A stretch of 64,000 nucleotides of DNA, from NCBI RefSeq assembly GCF_000155615.1, contig NZ_DS989915.1, forward strand, positions 1,296,002 through 1,360,001, read 5' to 3'. Every line of letters starts with the position of its first letter. Position 1 is the stretch's first letter. The notes under the pieces are model-generated. The model saw only the letters and a list, made by a program, of their open reading frames with translations, ran no database searches and was not told where the DNA came from. This document shows, one piece after another, positions 29,430 to 38,724 of the stretch. The DNA is from Alcanivorax sp. DG881 (GTDB lineage Bacteria; Pseudomonadota; Gammaproteobacteria; Pseudomonadales; Alcanivoracaceae). Position numbers and translations under genes: made by a program.

Positions 29430-29449
29430 CCAAGCCTTATACTTTCCCC

Positions 29450-30163
29450 ATGGACGCATTGATTCGCTACTTTCCCCAGGTTGACTACGACCCCTGCTGG
29501 CAGGCCATGCGGGATCTCACTGATCACCGTAACGCCCAACAGAACGACGAACTATGGGTGCTGGAACACCCCCCGGTCTTTACCCTGGGGCAGGCAGGCA
29601 AGCCTGAGCATGTGCTCAATGCGGGGGACATTCCGGTGGTAAACAGTGACCGTGGCGGGCAGGTCACCTACCACGGCCCCGGCCAGACAGTGATTTACCT
29701 GATGCTGGATATCAAACGCCTGGGCCTGGGCAGCCGCGGCCTGGTAACCGCCATTGAGGAAGGCATTATCGATTTCCTTGCCAGCCTGGGCATTGAGGCC
29801 GTGAACCGGGATGACGCCCCCGGGGTCTACGTGAACGGGGCCAAGATCGCGTCCCTGGGGCTGCGCATCCGCCGTGGCGCGACCTACCACGGGCTGGCCA
29901 TCAACCGGGACATGGATCTGGCACCCTGGCAGCGCATCAATCCCTGCGGCCACGTGGGCCAGCCCATGACCACCTTGCAGGCACAGGGAATCAACCTGGA
30001 TCGCCCTGCCCTGGAGCAACAACTGGTGACGTTATTAACCAAACGTCTGGGGCTGACACCCCGGACAGCGCCCCCACCAGACTGGTACAATGCCCCTCAG
30101 GAGAACGTCACCACTGGCAGCGATCCTGACAGTGCCCTGACACCGCAGTCCAAGAGACTGTAG
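29450..30163 (+). CDS. lipB: Octanoyl-ACP:protein octanoyltransferase
   Basis: Transfers octanoyl from ACP to lipoyl domains. Motifs are HPPVFTLGQAGKPEH, SDRGGQVTYHGPGQ and the C-terminal PCGHVGQPMT (catalytic Cys) with VYVNGAKIASLGLRI (catalytic Lys). The ATG at 29450 begins the conserved MDALIRYFP; an upstream in-frame start at 29309 would translate REP and heptad repeat DNA and is rejected. 237 residues. Confidence 0.97.
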   Translation: MDALIRYFPQVDYDPCWQAMRDLTDHRNAQQNDELWVLEHPPVFTLGQAGKPEHVLNAGDIPVVNSDRGGQVTYHGPGQTVIYLMLDIKRLGLGSRGLVTAIEEGIIDFLASLGIEAVNRDDAPGVYVNGAKIASLGLRIRRGATYHGLAINRDMDLAPWQRINPCGHVGQPMTTLQAQGINLDRPALEQQLVTLLTKRLGLTPRTAPPPDWYNAPQENVTTGSDPDSALTPQSKRL

Positions 30164-30223
30164 CCCACAGACACAGATGCCTGCCCCACCCTTTCGGCAG
30201 CACCCGACGGCAATGGAAACCCC

Positions 30224-31201
30224 ATGAGCGAACAGGCCCAAGCCAAACGCAAAGTGCAAATCGGTGACAAACTGCGCGGCGCCGACAAGGTCCGCACCAT
30301 CCCCATGGTCAACGAAGAAAGCGGCTATCAACGCAAGCCGGACTGGATTCGTGTGCGCGTTCCCGCCAACGGGGAGATCCAGCGCATCAAGTCGCTGCTG
30401 CGCAAGCAGAAACTGCACACCGTTTGCGAAGAAGCCGCCTGCCCCAACCTGCCGGAATGCTTCGGCGGCGGCACCGCCACCTTCATGATCATGGGCGACA
30501 TCTGCACTCGCCGCTGCGCATTTTGCGACGTAGGCTTTGGCCGCCCCAATGCCCTGGACGCGGAAGAGCCCCTGCATCTGGCAGAATCGGTGGAAAACCT
30601 GGGCCTGAACTATGTGGTCATCACTTCCGTGGACCGGGATGATCTGGCCGACGGCGGCGCAGAACATTTTGCCGAATGCATCCGCCAGGTACGCACGCGC
30701 ACGCCAGACACCCGCATCGAGATTCTCACTCCGGACTTCCGCCCCTGCCTGGATACCGCCGTGGAGATTCTCAGCGAGACCGCACCGGACGTGTTCAACC
30801 ACAACATTGAAACCGTCCCGGAACTGTACAAGCACATCCGCCCCGGTGCCCGATACCAGCACTCACTGGATCTGCTCAAGCGCTACAAGGCGCTGCGCCC
30901 GGACGTGAGCACCAAAAGCGGCATCATGGTGGGGCTGGGCGAGACCTTTGAACAGGTCATCAACACCATCAAGGATCTGCGCGCCCACGACGTGAACATG
31001 ATCACCATTGGCCAGTACCTGCAGCCGAGCAAGCATCACGCCCCGGTGGAACGCTTTGTGCACCCGGACGAGTTCCGCGAATACGCCCGCGTAGCCAACG
31101 AGCTGGGCTTTACCTCAGTGGCTTCCGGCCCCATGGTGCGCAGCTCCTATCATGCTGATTTACAACATAAAGGCGTCGATGTGGGGCTGCACAAGCCCTG
31201 A
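30224..31201 (+). CDS. lipA: Lipoyl synthase (radical SAM)
   Basis: Inserts two sulfurs into the octanoyl chain. The auxiliary cluster cysteines are in [13 protein letters not shown] and the radical-SAM CxxxCxxC in [11 protein letters not shown]; the C-terminal RSSYHAD motif is present. 325 residues, 60 bases after lipB, so likely co-transcribed. Confidence 0.98.
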   Translation: MSEQAQAKRKVQIGDKLRGADKVRTIPMVNEESGYQRKPDWIRVRVPANGEIQRIKSLLRKQKLHTVCEEAACPNLPECFGGGTATFMIMGDICTRRCAFCDVGFGRPNALDAEEPLHLAESVENLGLNYVVITSVDRDDLADGGAEHFAECIRQVRTRTPDTRIEILTPDFRPCLDTAVEILSETAPDVFNHNIETVPELYKHIRPGARYQHSLDLLKRYKALRPDVSTKSGIMVGLGETFEQVINTIKDLRAHDVNMITIGQYLQPSKHHAPVERFVHPDEFREYARVANELGFTSVASGPMVRSSYHADLQHKGVDVGLHKP

Positions 31202-31206
31202 GCCTG

Positions 31207-31233
31207 CGGCCACGCCACCGGGCGTGGCCGTTT
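31207..31233 (+). terminator. Terminator after lipA
   Basis: A perfect 10-bp stem (CGGCCACGCC / GGCGTGGCCG) with a 4-nt loop, followed by TTT. Confidence 0.75.
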
Positions 31234-31358
31234 AAATTTACATTTCCCACACTGTCGGTCCACTGACCCGGCCGCGGCTTTGCATTACGCTAGCGTTCAG
31301 TTCAACCCGCGTTTACCCCGGCGGTTGTTGCCGTTACGATTTTGAAGGTCCCCGTGTC

Positions 31359-32855
31359 ATGCCGAGAAGTGCAGTCCGCAGACAATCCCCCGCGTTTTTC
31401 TTGTTGGCCATGTCCCTGGTCAGCACCCTGCTTGCTCGCCCCCTACAGGCGGAAGTACCTGCACCGGTGATGGCCCCCGTGCTGGATGTGGCAAAAGAGC
31501 TGCAACTGCCCGAAACCGATCTGGCCGTGGCCTCGATTCCACTGGATGGCCCCGGAAAGGCCCGCTTCATGAACGCCGATATGCCATTGAACCCCGGCTC
31601 CATCATGAAGGTCATCACCACCTACGCCGCCCTGGAATTGCTCGGCCCCACCTTTCAGTGGCACACCCGCCTGTATACCGATGGCACCATTGAAGGCGAA
31701 ACGCTGAACGGCAACCTGTATTTTGTCGGCAGCGGCGACCCCAAACTCACCGAGGAACGGCTGTGGCTGTTACTGCGGGAATTGCGCGCCATGGGCGTCA
31801 CCCACATTGCCGGCGACCTGATTCTCGATGGCAGCGTTTTCAACCTGCCCAACGGCATTGCCGACTTCAACGATGACGGCGACAACCCCAATGCGCCCTT
31901 TCTGGTGGAGCCCAACGGCCTGCTCACCAACCTGAATGTACTGCGCATTCGTGCCCGTGCAGACAACCGGGGCATCCACACCTGGACCGAGCCCGCGCTG
32001 GACGGCATCGCCATCGACAACCAGCTGGTGTTCCGCGACTACGGCCGCTGCCCGCGACGCTATCAATTCGACTATGAACCCGTTGTGGCAGAAAACGGCA
32101 CCACCACGATTACCGTCACCGGCGTACTGCCCAAAGGCTGCAGCACCAGCAGCTACCTGTCCGTGCTCAGCCAGCAGGACTATACCGGTGCCCTGCTGAC
32201 CAGCCTGTGGCAACAGCTGGGCGGCACCCTGGCCGGCACTACCCGGGAAGGCCTGCGCCCCCGGGAGGACACCGAACTGCTGGTGACCACCTCCTCGCGG
32301 GATCTGGTCACCATGGTCCGCGATATCAACAAGTGGAGTAACAACGTGATGGTGCGTCAGGTGTTCCTGACCTTGGGCGCCAAACGTCGCCAGCCCGGAG
32401 ACAAGGATGATCTGGCCGCTGCAGAACGGGAAATCCGTGCCTGGCTGGCCAGCAAAGGCATCGACAACCGGACCATGGTGTTTGAAAACGGCGCTGGCCT
32501 GTCACGCATCGAACGCATCACCGCCCGACAAATGGCGCTGTTGTTGCAGCATGCCTGGGAAAGCCGCTTTGCCGCAGAACTGATCGCCTCCCTGCCACTG
32601 GTGGCCATGGATGGCACCATGCGCCGCAGGCTGGGCAACGCCGATATGGCCGGCATGGGCCACATCAAAACCGGCTCGCTGCGTAATGTCCGTTCCATTG
32701 CCGGCTTTACCCGTGATGAGGACAACACCACCTGGGCGGTGGTCGCCATGGTCAACAACCCCCGCGCGTGGCAAACCGAACCGGTACTGGACGCCTTTAT
32801 TGAACAGGTGCACCTGTCGACCCGTCCACCCAGCATCAGTACCGCCAGCCAATAA
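31359..32855 (+). CDS. dacB: D-Ala-D-Ala carboxypeptidase/endopeptidase (PBP4 type)
   Basis: A 498-residue periplasmic class C PBP. After a signal peptide ending near LQA, the active-site SIMK (NPGSIMKVITTY), the SNN (KWSNNVMVRQ) and the KTG (HIKTGSLRNVRSIAGF) motifs appear, separated by the long insertion domain typical of DacB. It cuts stem peptides and cross-links. Monocistronic, with its own upstream gap. Confidence 0.96.
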   Translation: MPRSAVRRQSPAFFLLAMSLVSTLLARPLQAEVPAPVMAPVLDVAKELQLPETDLAVASIPLDGPGKARFMNADMPLNPGSIMKVITTYAALELLGPTFQWHTRLYTDGTIEGETLNGNLYFVGSGDPKLTEERLWLLLRELRAMGVTHIAGDLILDGSVFNLPNGIADFNDDGDNPNAPFLVEPNGLLTNLNVLRIRARADNRGIHTWTEPALDGIAIDNQLVFRDYGRCPRRYQFDYEPVVAENGTTTITVTGVLPKGCSTSSYLSVLSQQDYTGALLTSLWQQLGGTLAGTTREGLRPREDTELLVTTSSRDLVTMVRDINKWSNNVMVRQVFLTLGAKRRQPGDKDDLAAAEREIRAWLASKGIDNRTMVFENGAGLSRIERITARQMALLLQHAWESRFAAELIASLPLVAMDGTMRRRLGNADMAGMGHIKTGSLRNVRSIAGFTRDEDNTTWAVVAMVNNPRAWQTEPVLDAFIEQVHLSTRPPSISTASQ

Positions 32856-32995
32856 AGGCACCGCCCCGTCTTGCCATGATGGTCACGGGGTTCTCTGCTA
32901 TGCTCCCGACACACTGATACGTCTTGCCGCGCACCACTCAACGCAGCTCGAATTCACATCGACAACATGTGTTGGGACATGACAGAGAGCTTCTT

Positions 32996-33664
32996 ATGAT
33001 TACTGTGCATCACCTGGAAAACTCCCGTTCCCTGCGTATCGTCTGGTTGCTGGAGGAACTGGGACTGGACTACGAGATCAAGCATTACGCCCGCAACCCG
33101 AAGACCATGCTGGCCCCGGCCGAATTGCGCGAGATTCATCCTTTGGGCAAGTCCCCGGTCATCACTAACGGCGACACCGTCATTGCCGAATCCGGCACCA
33201 TTATCGAATACCTGGTGCAGCGTTATGGCAACGGCCAATGGCAACCCGCCCCCGATGATGACCAGTGGCTGAACTACCGCTACTGGCTGCATTATGCCGA
33301 AGGCTCATTGATGCCCCTGCTGGTCATGAAGCTGATCTTCAGCCATATCGCCAAAGCCCCCATGCCTTTTTTTGCCAAACCCATCGCCAAAAAAATCAGC
33401 GGCAAGGTCACCGGCACCATGCTGGACCCGCAGCTGAAAAATCACCTGGCCGTCATTGAACAGCACCTGGCAACGCAGACCTGGTTTGCCGGCGACAGCC
33501 CGTCCGGGGCCGACATCCTGATGAGCTTTCCCCTGCAGGCGGCTTCTGCCCGTGCGGACCTGAGCCAGCTGCCTTCGATCCAGCGCTTTGTGGCACAGAT
33601 GGAAGCACGCCCGGCCTACCAGAAAGCGGTGGAACGGGCCGGCCCGCTGACGCCCATGCGTTAA
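32996..33664 (+). CDS. Glutathione S-transferase family protein
   Basis: A 222-residue GST. The N-terminal thioredoxin-like domain has SRSLRIVWLLEELGL and the cis-Pro motif HPLGKSPVI followed by AESGTIIEYL; a helical C-terminal domain follows. Start chosen at ATG 32996 after AGAGAG. Substrate unknown. The stop codon is directly followed by the ATG of the methyltransferase gene. Confidence 0.92.
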   Translation: MITVHHLENSRSLRIVWLLEELGLDYEIKHYARNPKTMLAPAELREIHPLGKSPVITNGDTVIAESGTIIEYLVQRYGNGQWQPAPDDDQWLNYRYWLHYAEGSLMPLLVMKLIFSHIAKAPMPFFAKPIAKKISGKVTGTMLDPQLKNHLAVIEQHLATQTWFAGDSPSGADILMSFPLQAASARADLSQLPSIQRFVAQMEARPAYQKAVERAGPLTPMR

Positions 33665-34345
33665 ATGCCACAACCACCGGAAGATGCGATTCTGACCAGC
33701 TGGGCGGCGAATGCCGCCCCCTGGATTGCCCTGCTGCAAGGCAGTGGCATCGCCAGCCGCCAGACCACCAATCCGGCAATCATCAATGCCATTAGTCGCT
33801 ACCAGCCAGACTCGGTGCTGGATGTGGGCTGCGGCGAAGGGTGGCTCTGCCGGGCACTGGCCGCAAAAGAAAGCGCCCCGCCCCCTGTGATCACCGGCGT
33901 GGATGCCATTCCGGCACTGGTGGAAAACGCCCGGGCACAACACTCCGACGGCACCTACCTGTGCAGCGACTACACGCAATTACCCAACGCACTGAGGGGC
34001 CAGACATTTGCCGTCATCGTGTGCAATTTTTCACTCTTCGGCGAGGATTCCGTTGCGCAGTTACTGGCAACGCTAAAACACCACCTGCGCGCGGGCGGCA
34101 CCCTGCTGATACAAACCCTGCATCCCCTCATGGCCTGCAACGGAGACTACCGTTCAGGCTGGCGGGCCGGTAGCTGGGCCGGATGCAGCGACACCTTCCA
34201 GAGCGCCCCACCCTGGTATTTCCGCACGTTGTCGGACTGGCTGGCGCTTCTTCAGCAACAGGGTTGGCACGTTCATATGGAAGAACCCCTGGATCCGCAA
34301 ACGCACACGCCATTGTCTGTCATCTTCCACGCCCGCAGGCCATAA
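33665..34345 (+). CDS. Class I SAM-dependent methyltransferase
   Basis: A 226-residue methyltransferase with motif I VLDVGCGEGWLCRAL, the acidic residue in VDAIPALVE and the HLRAGGTLLIQTLHP strand. It begins at the base after the GST stop, so the two are co-transcribed. Substrate is not predictable from sequence. Confidence 0.88.
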   Translation: MPQPPEDAILTSWAANAAPWIALLQGSGIASRQTTNPAIINAISRYQPDSVLDVGCGEGWLCRALAAKESAPPPVITGVDAIPALVENARAQHSDGTYLCSDYTQLPNALRGQTFAVIVCNFSLFGEDSVAQLLATLKHHLRAGGTLLIQTLHPLMACNGDYRSGWRAGSWAGCSDTFQSAPPWYFRTLSDWLALLQQQGWHVHMEEPLDPQTHTPLSVIFHARRP

Positions 34346-34476
34346 CCCTCCCGCTCCGACCTGCTACAGTAATCCCACAAGCCATAACAAAGTCACGATG
34401 GTTAACCTTGCCCGTGCTTTATAGGATTGCCACAGAATCGTTCGCACTCCAACAATAATCACAGTGTGGCTGCCCC

Positions 34477-34689
34477 ATGATACTGCTCTATTTTGCTGTC
34501 AGTTTTCTTCTCGGCCTGTTGCTTCTGCAAGGCCTGAACCGGCTCCTGCGCATCCCTTTTTCAACCACAAAGACTCCGTCGGCCATTAGCGTTCAGCAAC
34601 CTGCCGATCGGGCCGCCGACGTTGATAACACCCTTCCCGCACTGAACCTGGCGCTGTTCTCCACCCGGCAACCCGCACAACACCGTTAA
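34477..34689 (+). CDS. Putative small membrane protein
   Basis: A 70-residue frame with a single N-terminal membrane helix (LLYFAVSFLLGLLLLQ) and a polar tail. No family recognised and no clear ribosome binding site, so it may not be a gene. Confidence 0.35.
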   Translation: MILLYFAVSFLLGLLLLQGLNRLLRIPFSTTKTPSAISVQQPADRAADVDNTLPALNLALFSTRQPAQHR

Positions 34690-34813
34690 TCGCCGCCCCC
34701 TGAAGATGGCGAGCCAACACAAATATTCAAAAACTGTTAAACCAGCGAACCAAACGGCAAAAGCGTATTCTAAGCAGTAATACAGAAGGGAAACCTGCAA
34801 GGGAGTGATGTTC

Positions 34814-35251
34814 ATGAAGACTTATTTCGCCGCCGCCGTTCTCGGCTGCACCGTCGCGTTTTCCGGCTGCCAGAGCCAGCCCGAAACGCCGATCAACCCC
34901 ACGGCCCAAAAAGAGATCTACAGCGGGATGCTCCCCTGTGCGGACTGCTCCGGCATCCGTACCACTCTGACCCTGTACCGGGATCAGTACGACAGTCCCA
35001 CCCGCTTCGAGCTGCGAGAAGAGTACATGAGCGGCTCCACCGTGAAACTGAATGCCGTGGAACGGGGTGACTGGGCATCGCGCAAATACCAGGAAGGCGT
35101 TACCCAGGAAGATGTCTACACTATCAACCCCGAGGCCGATGACGACGCCCAACGCCAATATCTCAAGGACGCGGTCAACGCCATTGAACAACTGGACCAG
35201 TCCGGCAACCGGATCGAATCGAACCTGAATTACCGTTTGCTCAGCAAATAA
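34814..35251 (+). CDS. NlpE-like copper-resistance/stress lipoprotein
   Basis: A 145-residue outer-membrane lipoprotein (lipobox FSGC). The YSGMLPCADCSGIRTTLTLY segment with its CxxC matches the N-terminal domain of NlpE, which signals to the Cpx system in enterobacteria. The C-terminal OB-fold domain of E. coli NlpE is missing. ATG 34814 is preferred because GGGAG lies eight bases upstream; alternatives are at 34805 and 34808. Confidence 0.85.
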   Translation: MKTYFAAAVLGCTVAFSGCQSQPETPINPTAQKEIYSGMLPCADCSGIRTTLTLYRDQYDSPTRFELREEYMSGSTVKLNAVERGDWASRKYQEGVTQEDVYTINPEADDDAQRQYLKDAVNAIEQLDQSGNRIESNLNYRLLSK

Positions 35252-35267
35252 TCCGTATCGGTGAAAC

Positions 35268-35291
35268 AAAAAGGCGCTTCGGCGCCTTTTT
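35268..35291. terminator. Terminator after the NlpE-like gene
   Basis: AAAAAGGCGC-ttcg-GCGCCTTTTT, a UUCG-loop hairpin with a T run. Confidence 0.95.
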
Positions 35292-35362
35292 CGTGCCCGG
35301 CTCCCTTGTCAGCCTTTTACCTGCGGCATTTTGCCGCTACCTGTGAATACATCCCAAATAGG

Positions 35363-35397
35363 AATGACTTGCATTAAGAGGGTGAAACTCTTAGTAT
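35363..35397 (+). promoter_or_regulatory. Promoter of exbB-exbD-exbD-tonB with possible Fur site
   Basis: TTGCAT at 35369, a 17-bp spacer and TAGTAT at 35392 form a good sigma70 promoter. AATGACTTGCATT (35363-35375), which overlaps the -35, has matching half-sites AATG/CATT and a partial match to the Fur box. Iron control of TonB systems is common, so a Fur site is plausible but weak. The leader to exbB is about 150 nt. Confidence 0.5.
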
Positions 35398-35552
35398 TAC
35401 GAACCCTATTCAACCCTTGACGCTAATGTAATTGCCGCGCGCTACCCTGTGGCTCCCTGTCACCAGGCTTCCATTATTACGCGGTAGACTACATAAGCCT
35501 TTGTGCACCCAAGACCGGGCACCTGATCATTTGCCCATAGCTGGAGTTTTCC

Positions 35553-36227
35553 ATGCCCCCAATTTCCCTGCACTTGCCGGAATGGTTTGTCAGTGGCGGC
35601 GCCACCATGTGGGTCCTCGCCCTGTTGTCCGTGATTGCCCTGGCCACGCTGATTTCCAAGATCCTGCAATTTGCCCGTATCCGCCCCGGCAACAGCCGCC
35701 AGGCGGACCAGCTGCTCAATGCTCTGCGTCAGGGCAAGCAACCCGGCGAGCCGGCTGGCAAACTGAACAGCCCCATCGACCGGGTTCTCTGGCAGTGCTG
35801 GCAAAACCGTAATCTGGACGAAGCGGCCTGGCAGGAAGAAAGCCTGCGCCTGGCGCGCAGCGGCCTGGATGAGTTGCGCGGCGGCCTGCGGGTGCTGGAA
35901 GTGATCAGCGCCATCGCCCCGTTGCTGGGCCTGCTGGGTACCGTATTCGGCATGATCGGCGCTTTCCAGGCATTGGAAACCGCCGGCTCACAGGTGGATC
36001 CGTCCATTCTTTCCGGCGGTATCTGGGAAGCCCTGCTCACCACCGCCGCCGGCCTCACCGTGGCCATCCCGACTCTGGCCGCATTCCACTGGGCCGACCG
36101 CAGCATTGAGCAATGCCGCGAAAAAATGCAGGACCGCTTGTCCCGCCTGAAAGTACTGCGCAACAACCACACGGCTCCCGAACCTCTGGAAGAGGATCGC
36201 GACCCGTCGGTGTCGCATGCATATTGA
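35553..36227 (+). CDS. exbB: MotA/TolQ/ExbB proton-channel protein
   Basis: A 224-residue inner-membrane protein with three membrane segments (about residues 18-38, 120-145, 155-180). The GLLGTVFGMIGAFQAL and GIWEALLTTAAGLTVAIPTLAAFHW motifs define ExbB/TolQ. With ExbD and TonB it converts proton motive force into work on outer-membrane receptors. The tonB context favours ExbB over TolQ. Confidence 0.94.
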   Translation: MPPISLHLPEWFVSGGATMWVLALLSVIALATLISKILQFARIRPGNSRQADQLLNALRQGKQPGEPAGKLNSPIDRVLWQCWQNRNLDEAAWQEESLRLARSGLDELRGGLRVLEVISAIAPLLGLLGTVFGMIGAFQALETAGSQVDPSILSGGIWEALLTTAAGLTVAIPTLAAFHWADRSIEQCREKMQDRLSRLKVLRNNHTAPEPLEEDRDPSVSHAY

Positions 36228-36597
36228 ACCGGAGCGTCATCGCACGCCCTTTATCAGCCTGACACCCCTGATTGATGTGGTGTTCATCCTGCTGGTGTTC
36301 TTTATGCTTGCCACCCGTTTCGGGCAGTACCATGACTTGCCCGTGAACGTGCAGCCGGCGGACAGCACCGAGCAGCCGGATGAACACTGGCTGGTGATTG
36401 AAGTGCAGGCCAGCGGCATGCTGACCCTCAACGGGGTCAGCTTTACCCCGGCGGCCGTAGCCGACCGCCTGGACACCAGCAAGACCAAGGTGTGGGTCAC
36501 CGTGAATCCGGACGCCACCCTGCAACAGGCACTGACCGCCGTGGATGCCATGAAGGCCGCCGGCGTTCGCGATGTCCAACTGGAGCTGTTGCCATGA
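36217..36597 (+). CDS. exbD: ExbD-type biopolymer transport protein 1
   Basis: A 126-residue protein with one membrane helix holding the functional Asp (LTPLIDVVFILLVFFML) and a periplasmic domain. It overlaps exbB by 11 bases and the second exbD by four. Confidence 0.94.
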   Translation: MHIEPERHRTPFISLTPLIDVVFILLVFFMLATRFGQYHDLPVNVQPADSTEQPDEHWLVIEVQASGMLTLNGVSFTPAAVADRLDTSKTKVWVTVNPDATLQQALTAVDAMKAAGVRDVQLELLP

Positions 36598-37028
36598 TGA
36601 TCATGGAAACCTCATCACGCAGACCGCCCCTGGAGCCGGTACTGCCACTGATCAATGTGGTCTTCCTGCTGTTGATCTTCTTCATGCTGGCCGGGCAATT
36701 GGCCAAGCGCCCCACCGTGGCAGTCGAAGCCCCCATGAGCCAGACCGCCAACGGCGAAGAAGCCCGGGACAAGCTGCTGCTGGTAATGCAGAACGATGGC
36801 CAATGGTTTGCCGAAGACAGCGCCGAGCCGCTCAGCGACGAGGCACTGCTGGCCCTGCTCGGTGACAAACCCGAAGAAGCGGAAGTGCGCCTGCTGGCCG
36901 ACGCCGGGGTCACCATGCAGGCCCTGCGTGGCCGCCTGGAAACCCTGCAGGGCATGGGTGTAGAACAGGTTCGTCTGGTCACCCAGAGTGACGCAGCCGC
37001 TGAAAGCGCAAGCGAGGAGGCACCATGA
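36594..37028 (+). CDS. exbD: ExbD-type biopolymer transport protein 2
   Basis: A second, 144-residue ExbD homologue. The membrane helix reads PVLPLINVVFLLLIFFML: the essential Asp of ExbD is replaced by Asn (LIN instead of LID). The start is ATG 36594, eight bases after GGAG. It may form a mixed ExbD pair with the first copy in which only one carries the proton-relay Asp. Confidence 0.9.
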   Translation: MMIMETSSRRPPLEPVLPLINVVFLLLIFFMLAGQLAKRPTVAVEAPMSQTANGEEARDKLLLVMQNDGQWFAEDSAEPLSDEALLALLGDKPEEAEVRLLADAGVTMQALRGRLETLQGMGVEQVRLVTQSDAAAESASEEAP

Positions 37029-37786
37029 AACCTCGCATTTTTTCCGCCTGGGTTCTCCCTTCCGCCTGGATTGTCTCCATTCTGGTTCACGTCAGTGTAC
37101 TGTTTACTGTGGGCGCCATGACCCTGGCCGGCGGCCGTCCGGCCAAGCCCGGCGTGAGCGAAATTGCCATCAACCTGTCGGCACCACCGGCCCCGAAAGC
37201 GGCCGCGCCAGCGCCACAGCCCAAGGCCCAGCCTGCGCCGCAGCCCAAACCGAAGCCCAAACCCAAAGCAAAGCCGAAACCCAAGCCCAAACCGGTAGCG
37301 AAGCCCAAACCGAAACCGGAACCCAAGCCTGAGCCGACGCCCGAACCGCAGGTAGCAGAAACCAAGCCGACGGAAACCCCGGATGAGAGTGTCAACGAAG
37401 AGGCCTCCACCCAGCCGCTGACCCAGGGCGCCAAGGGTATGGCAGGCGACCCGGGCAAAGGGGTCCATCAATCCGGCGATACGGAAAACGCGCTCAACAA
37501 GTACCTGGCCAAAGTCCGCGATACGATTGACTACAACAAGCAGTATCCGCACCGCGCCAAGATGCGCCGCCAGCAAGGAACCGTGAAAGTGTCCTTCGTG
37601 ATCAACGCCTCCGGCCGCGCCGAGCAGGTGGAGATCACCGAGAGCTCCGGTAGCCGCATCCTCGACCGGGCCACCAAGGAACTGGTGTCACGCCTGCGCT
37701 TTGATGCCCCGCCCAAGGAGCTGGATAGCAGCAGCGTTCCCGTGCATGTCATCGCACCGGTAGACTACGACCTGAGCAACAGCTGA
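37025..37786 (+). CDS. tonB: TonB energy transducer
   Basis: A 253-residue protein: N-terminal membrane anchor (about residues 12-38), a Pro/Lys-rich spacer (about residues 58-115, mostly PKPKPKP-type repeats) and a C-terminal TonB domain with YPHRAKMRRQQGTVKVSFVI. It spans the periplasm and energises TonB-dependent receptors. Overlaps the second exbD by four bases. Confidence 0.95.
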   Translation: MKPRIFSAWVLPSAWIVSILVHVSVLFTVGAMTLAGGRPAKPGVSEIAINLSAPPAPKAAAPAPQPKAQPAPQPKPKPKPKAKPKPKPKPVAKPKPKPEPKPEPTPEPQVAETKPTETPDESVNEEASTQPLTQGAKGMAGDPGKGVHQSGDTENALNKYLAKVRDTIDYNKQYPHRAKMRRQQGTVKVSFVINASGRAEQVEITESSGSRILDRATKELVSRLRFDAPPKELDSSSVPVHVIAPVDYDLSNS

Positions 37787-37788
37787 AT

Positions 37789-37814
37789 CGGGCGGTGACC
37801 CACTTCACCGCCCG
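37789..37814. terminator. Hairpin after tonB
   Basis: A perfect 10-bp stem (CGGGCGGTGA / TCACCGCCCG) directly after the stop. No T run, so it may stabilise the 3' end or pause polymerase rather than fully terminate. Confidence 0.55.
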
Positions 37815-37926
37815 CAGTTGATCCCCTTCCCGCCAGTCATTACTGTTTAAAGCGGTAACGTGAAACCGCTGGCGGATCCGCATACAGTCAGCGTCACGTT
37901 TTCTGTCGGATTACCAAGGAAGGTCT

Positions 37927-38646
37927 GTGAGCCCATTAACTCTGGCATTACTTCTCAGCCTGGCCGCCGGCCTCAGCATGGCGGTTGGCGCGCTGATCGG
38001 CGTGCAGCAGCATATCGCCAGAAGCTGGCTGGAGCAGGAAGTCCGCCACGGCGTAATTGCCTTCGGCGGCGGCGCCTTGCTGGCAGCCGTGGCACTGGTA
38101 CTGGTCCCGGAAGCGGTGAAACACCACAGCCCGTTTTCCGCCACCGTGTTGTTTGTCAGTGGCGGGCTGGTGTTCATGCTGATCGACCGGGCGCTGGCAA
38201 AACGCGGCGGCGCCATGTCACAGCTGCTCGCCATGCTGCTGGACTTTGTGCCCGAAGCCATCGCCCTGGGCGCCGCGCTGGCCAGCGGCGGCAGCCAGGC
38301 CTACCTGCTCGCCTTCCTGATCGGCATGCAGAACATGCCCGAAGGGTTCAACGCCTACCGGGAAATCTACAACAGTGATGGCAATACGCTGTCCAAAAGC
38401 CGCATCGTGCTGGCCTTTGCCGGCATGGCACTGCTGGGGCCACTAAGCGCCTGGTTAGGCTTCGAGGTGTTGGTGGAACAACCCTTTATTCTCGGCGGCA
38501 TCATGCTGTTTGCCAGTGGCGGGATTCTTTACCTGACCTTTCAGGATATTGCCCCGCAAGTGCCACTGGAAAAACACTGGATGCCCGCTCAAGGCGCCGT
38601 CGCCGGCTTTGCATTAGGGTTGGTGGGGCATCTGTTGGTGCAATAA
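37927..38646 (+). CDS. ZIP family metal transporter
   Basis: A 239-residue membrane protein with about eight helices. The HxxxE-type metal site of TM4-TM5 is altered to LDFVPEAIALGAAL and IGMQNMPEGFNAYREI, the latter a typical NMPEG ZIP motif. Probably imports divalent metal such as zinc. GTG start at 37927 after AAGGAAGG. Confidence 0.85.
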   Translation: MSPLTLALLLSLAAGLSMAVGALIGVQQHIARSWLEQEVRHGVIAFGGGALLAAVALVLVPEAVKHHSPFSATVLFVSGGLVFMLIDRALAKRGGAMSQLLAMLLDFVPEAIALGAALASGGSQAYLLAFLIGMQNMPEGFNAYREIYNSDGNTLSKSRIVLAFAGMALLGPLSAWLGFEVLVEQPFILGGIMLFASGGILYLTFQDIAPQVPLEKHWMPAQGAVAGFALGLVGHLLVQ

Positions 38647-38649
38647 AAG

Positions 38650-38719
38650 CAGCGACCAGCACTGAGCTACTAGCTTCGAATGCCGTACGGACTGGAAGCT
38701 CATGGCTCATAGCTCGATG
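38650..38719. repeat. Heptad-period array H7
   Basis: Ten in-phase 7-bp units, the longest array seen, filling the gap between the ZIP gene and ubiX. Left units are of GAGCTAC/TAGCTTC type, right units CTCATGG/CTCATAG, and the arms AGCTTC and GAAGCT pair around the middle. Confidence 0.8.
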
Positions 38720-38724
38720 CTGAT

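Noticed and set aside
29309-29449. N-terminal extension of lipB
   Set aside because: These codons translate REP and heptad repeat DNA, and LipB proteins begin at the conserved region that follows ATG 29450.
38650-38719. Heptad array as a CRISPR
   Set aside because: Units are 7 bp, directly adjacent and degenerate, with no spacers and no cas genes in the window.
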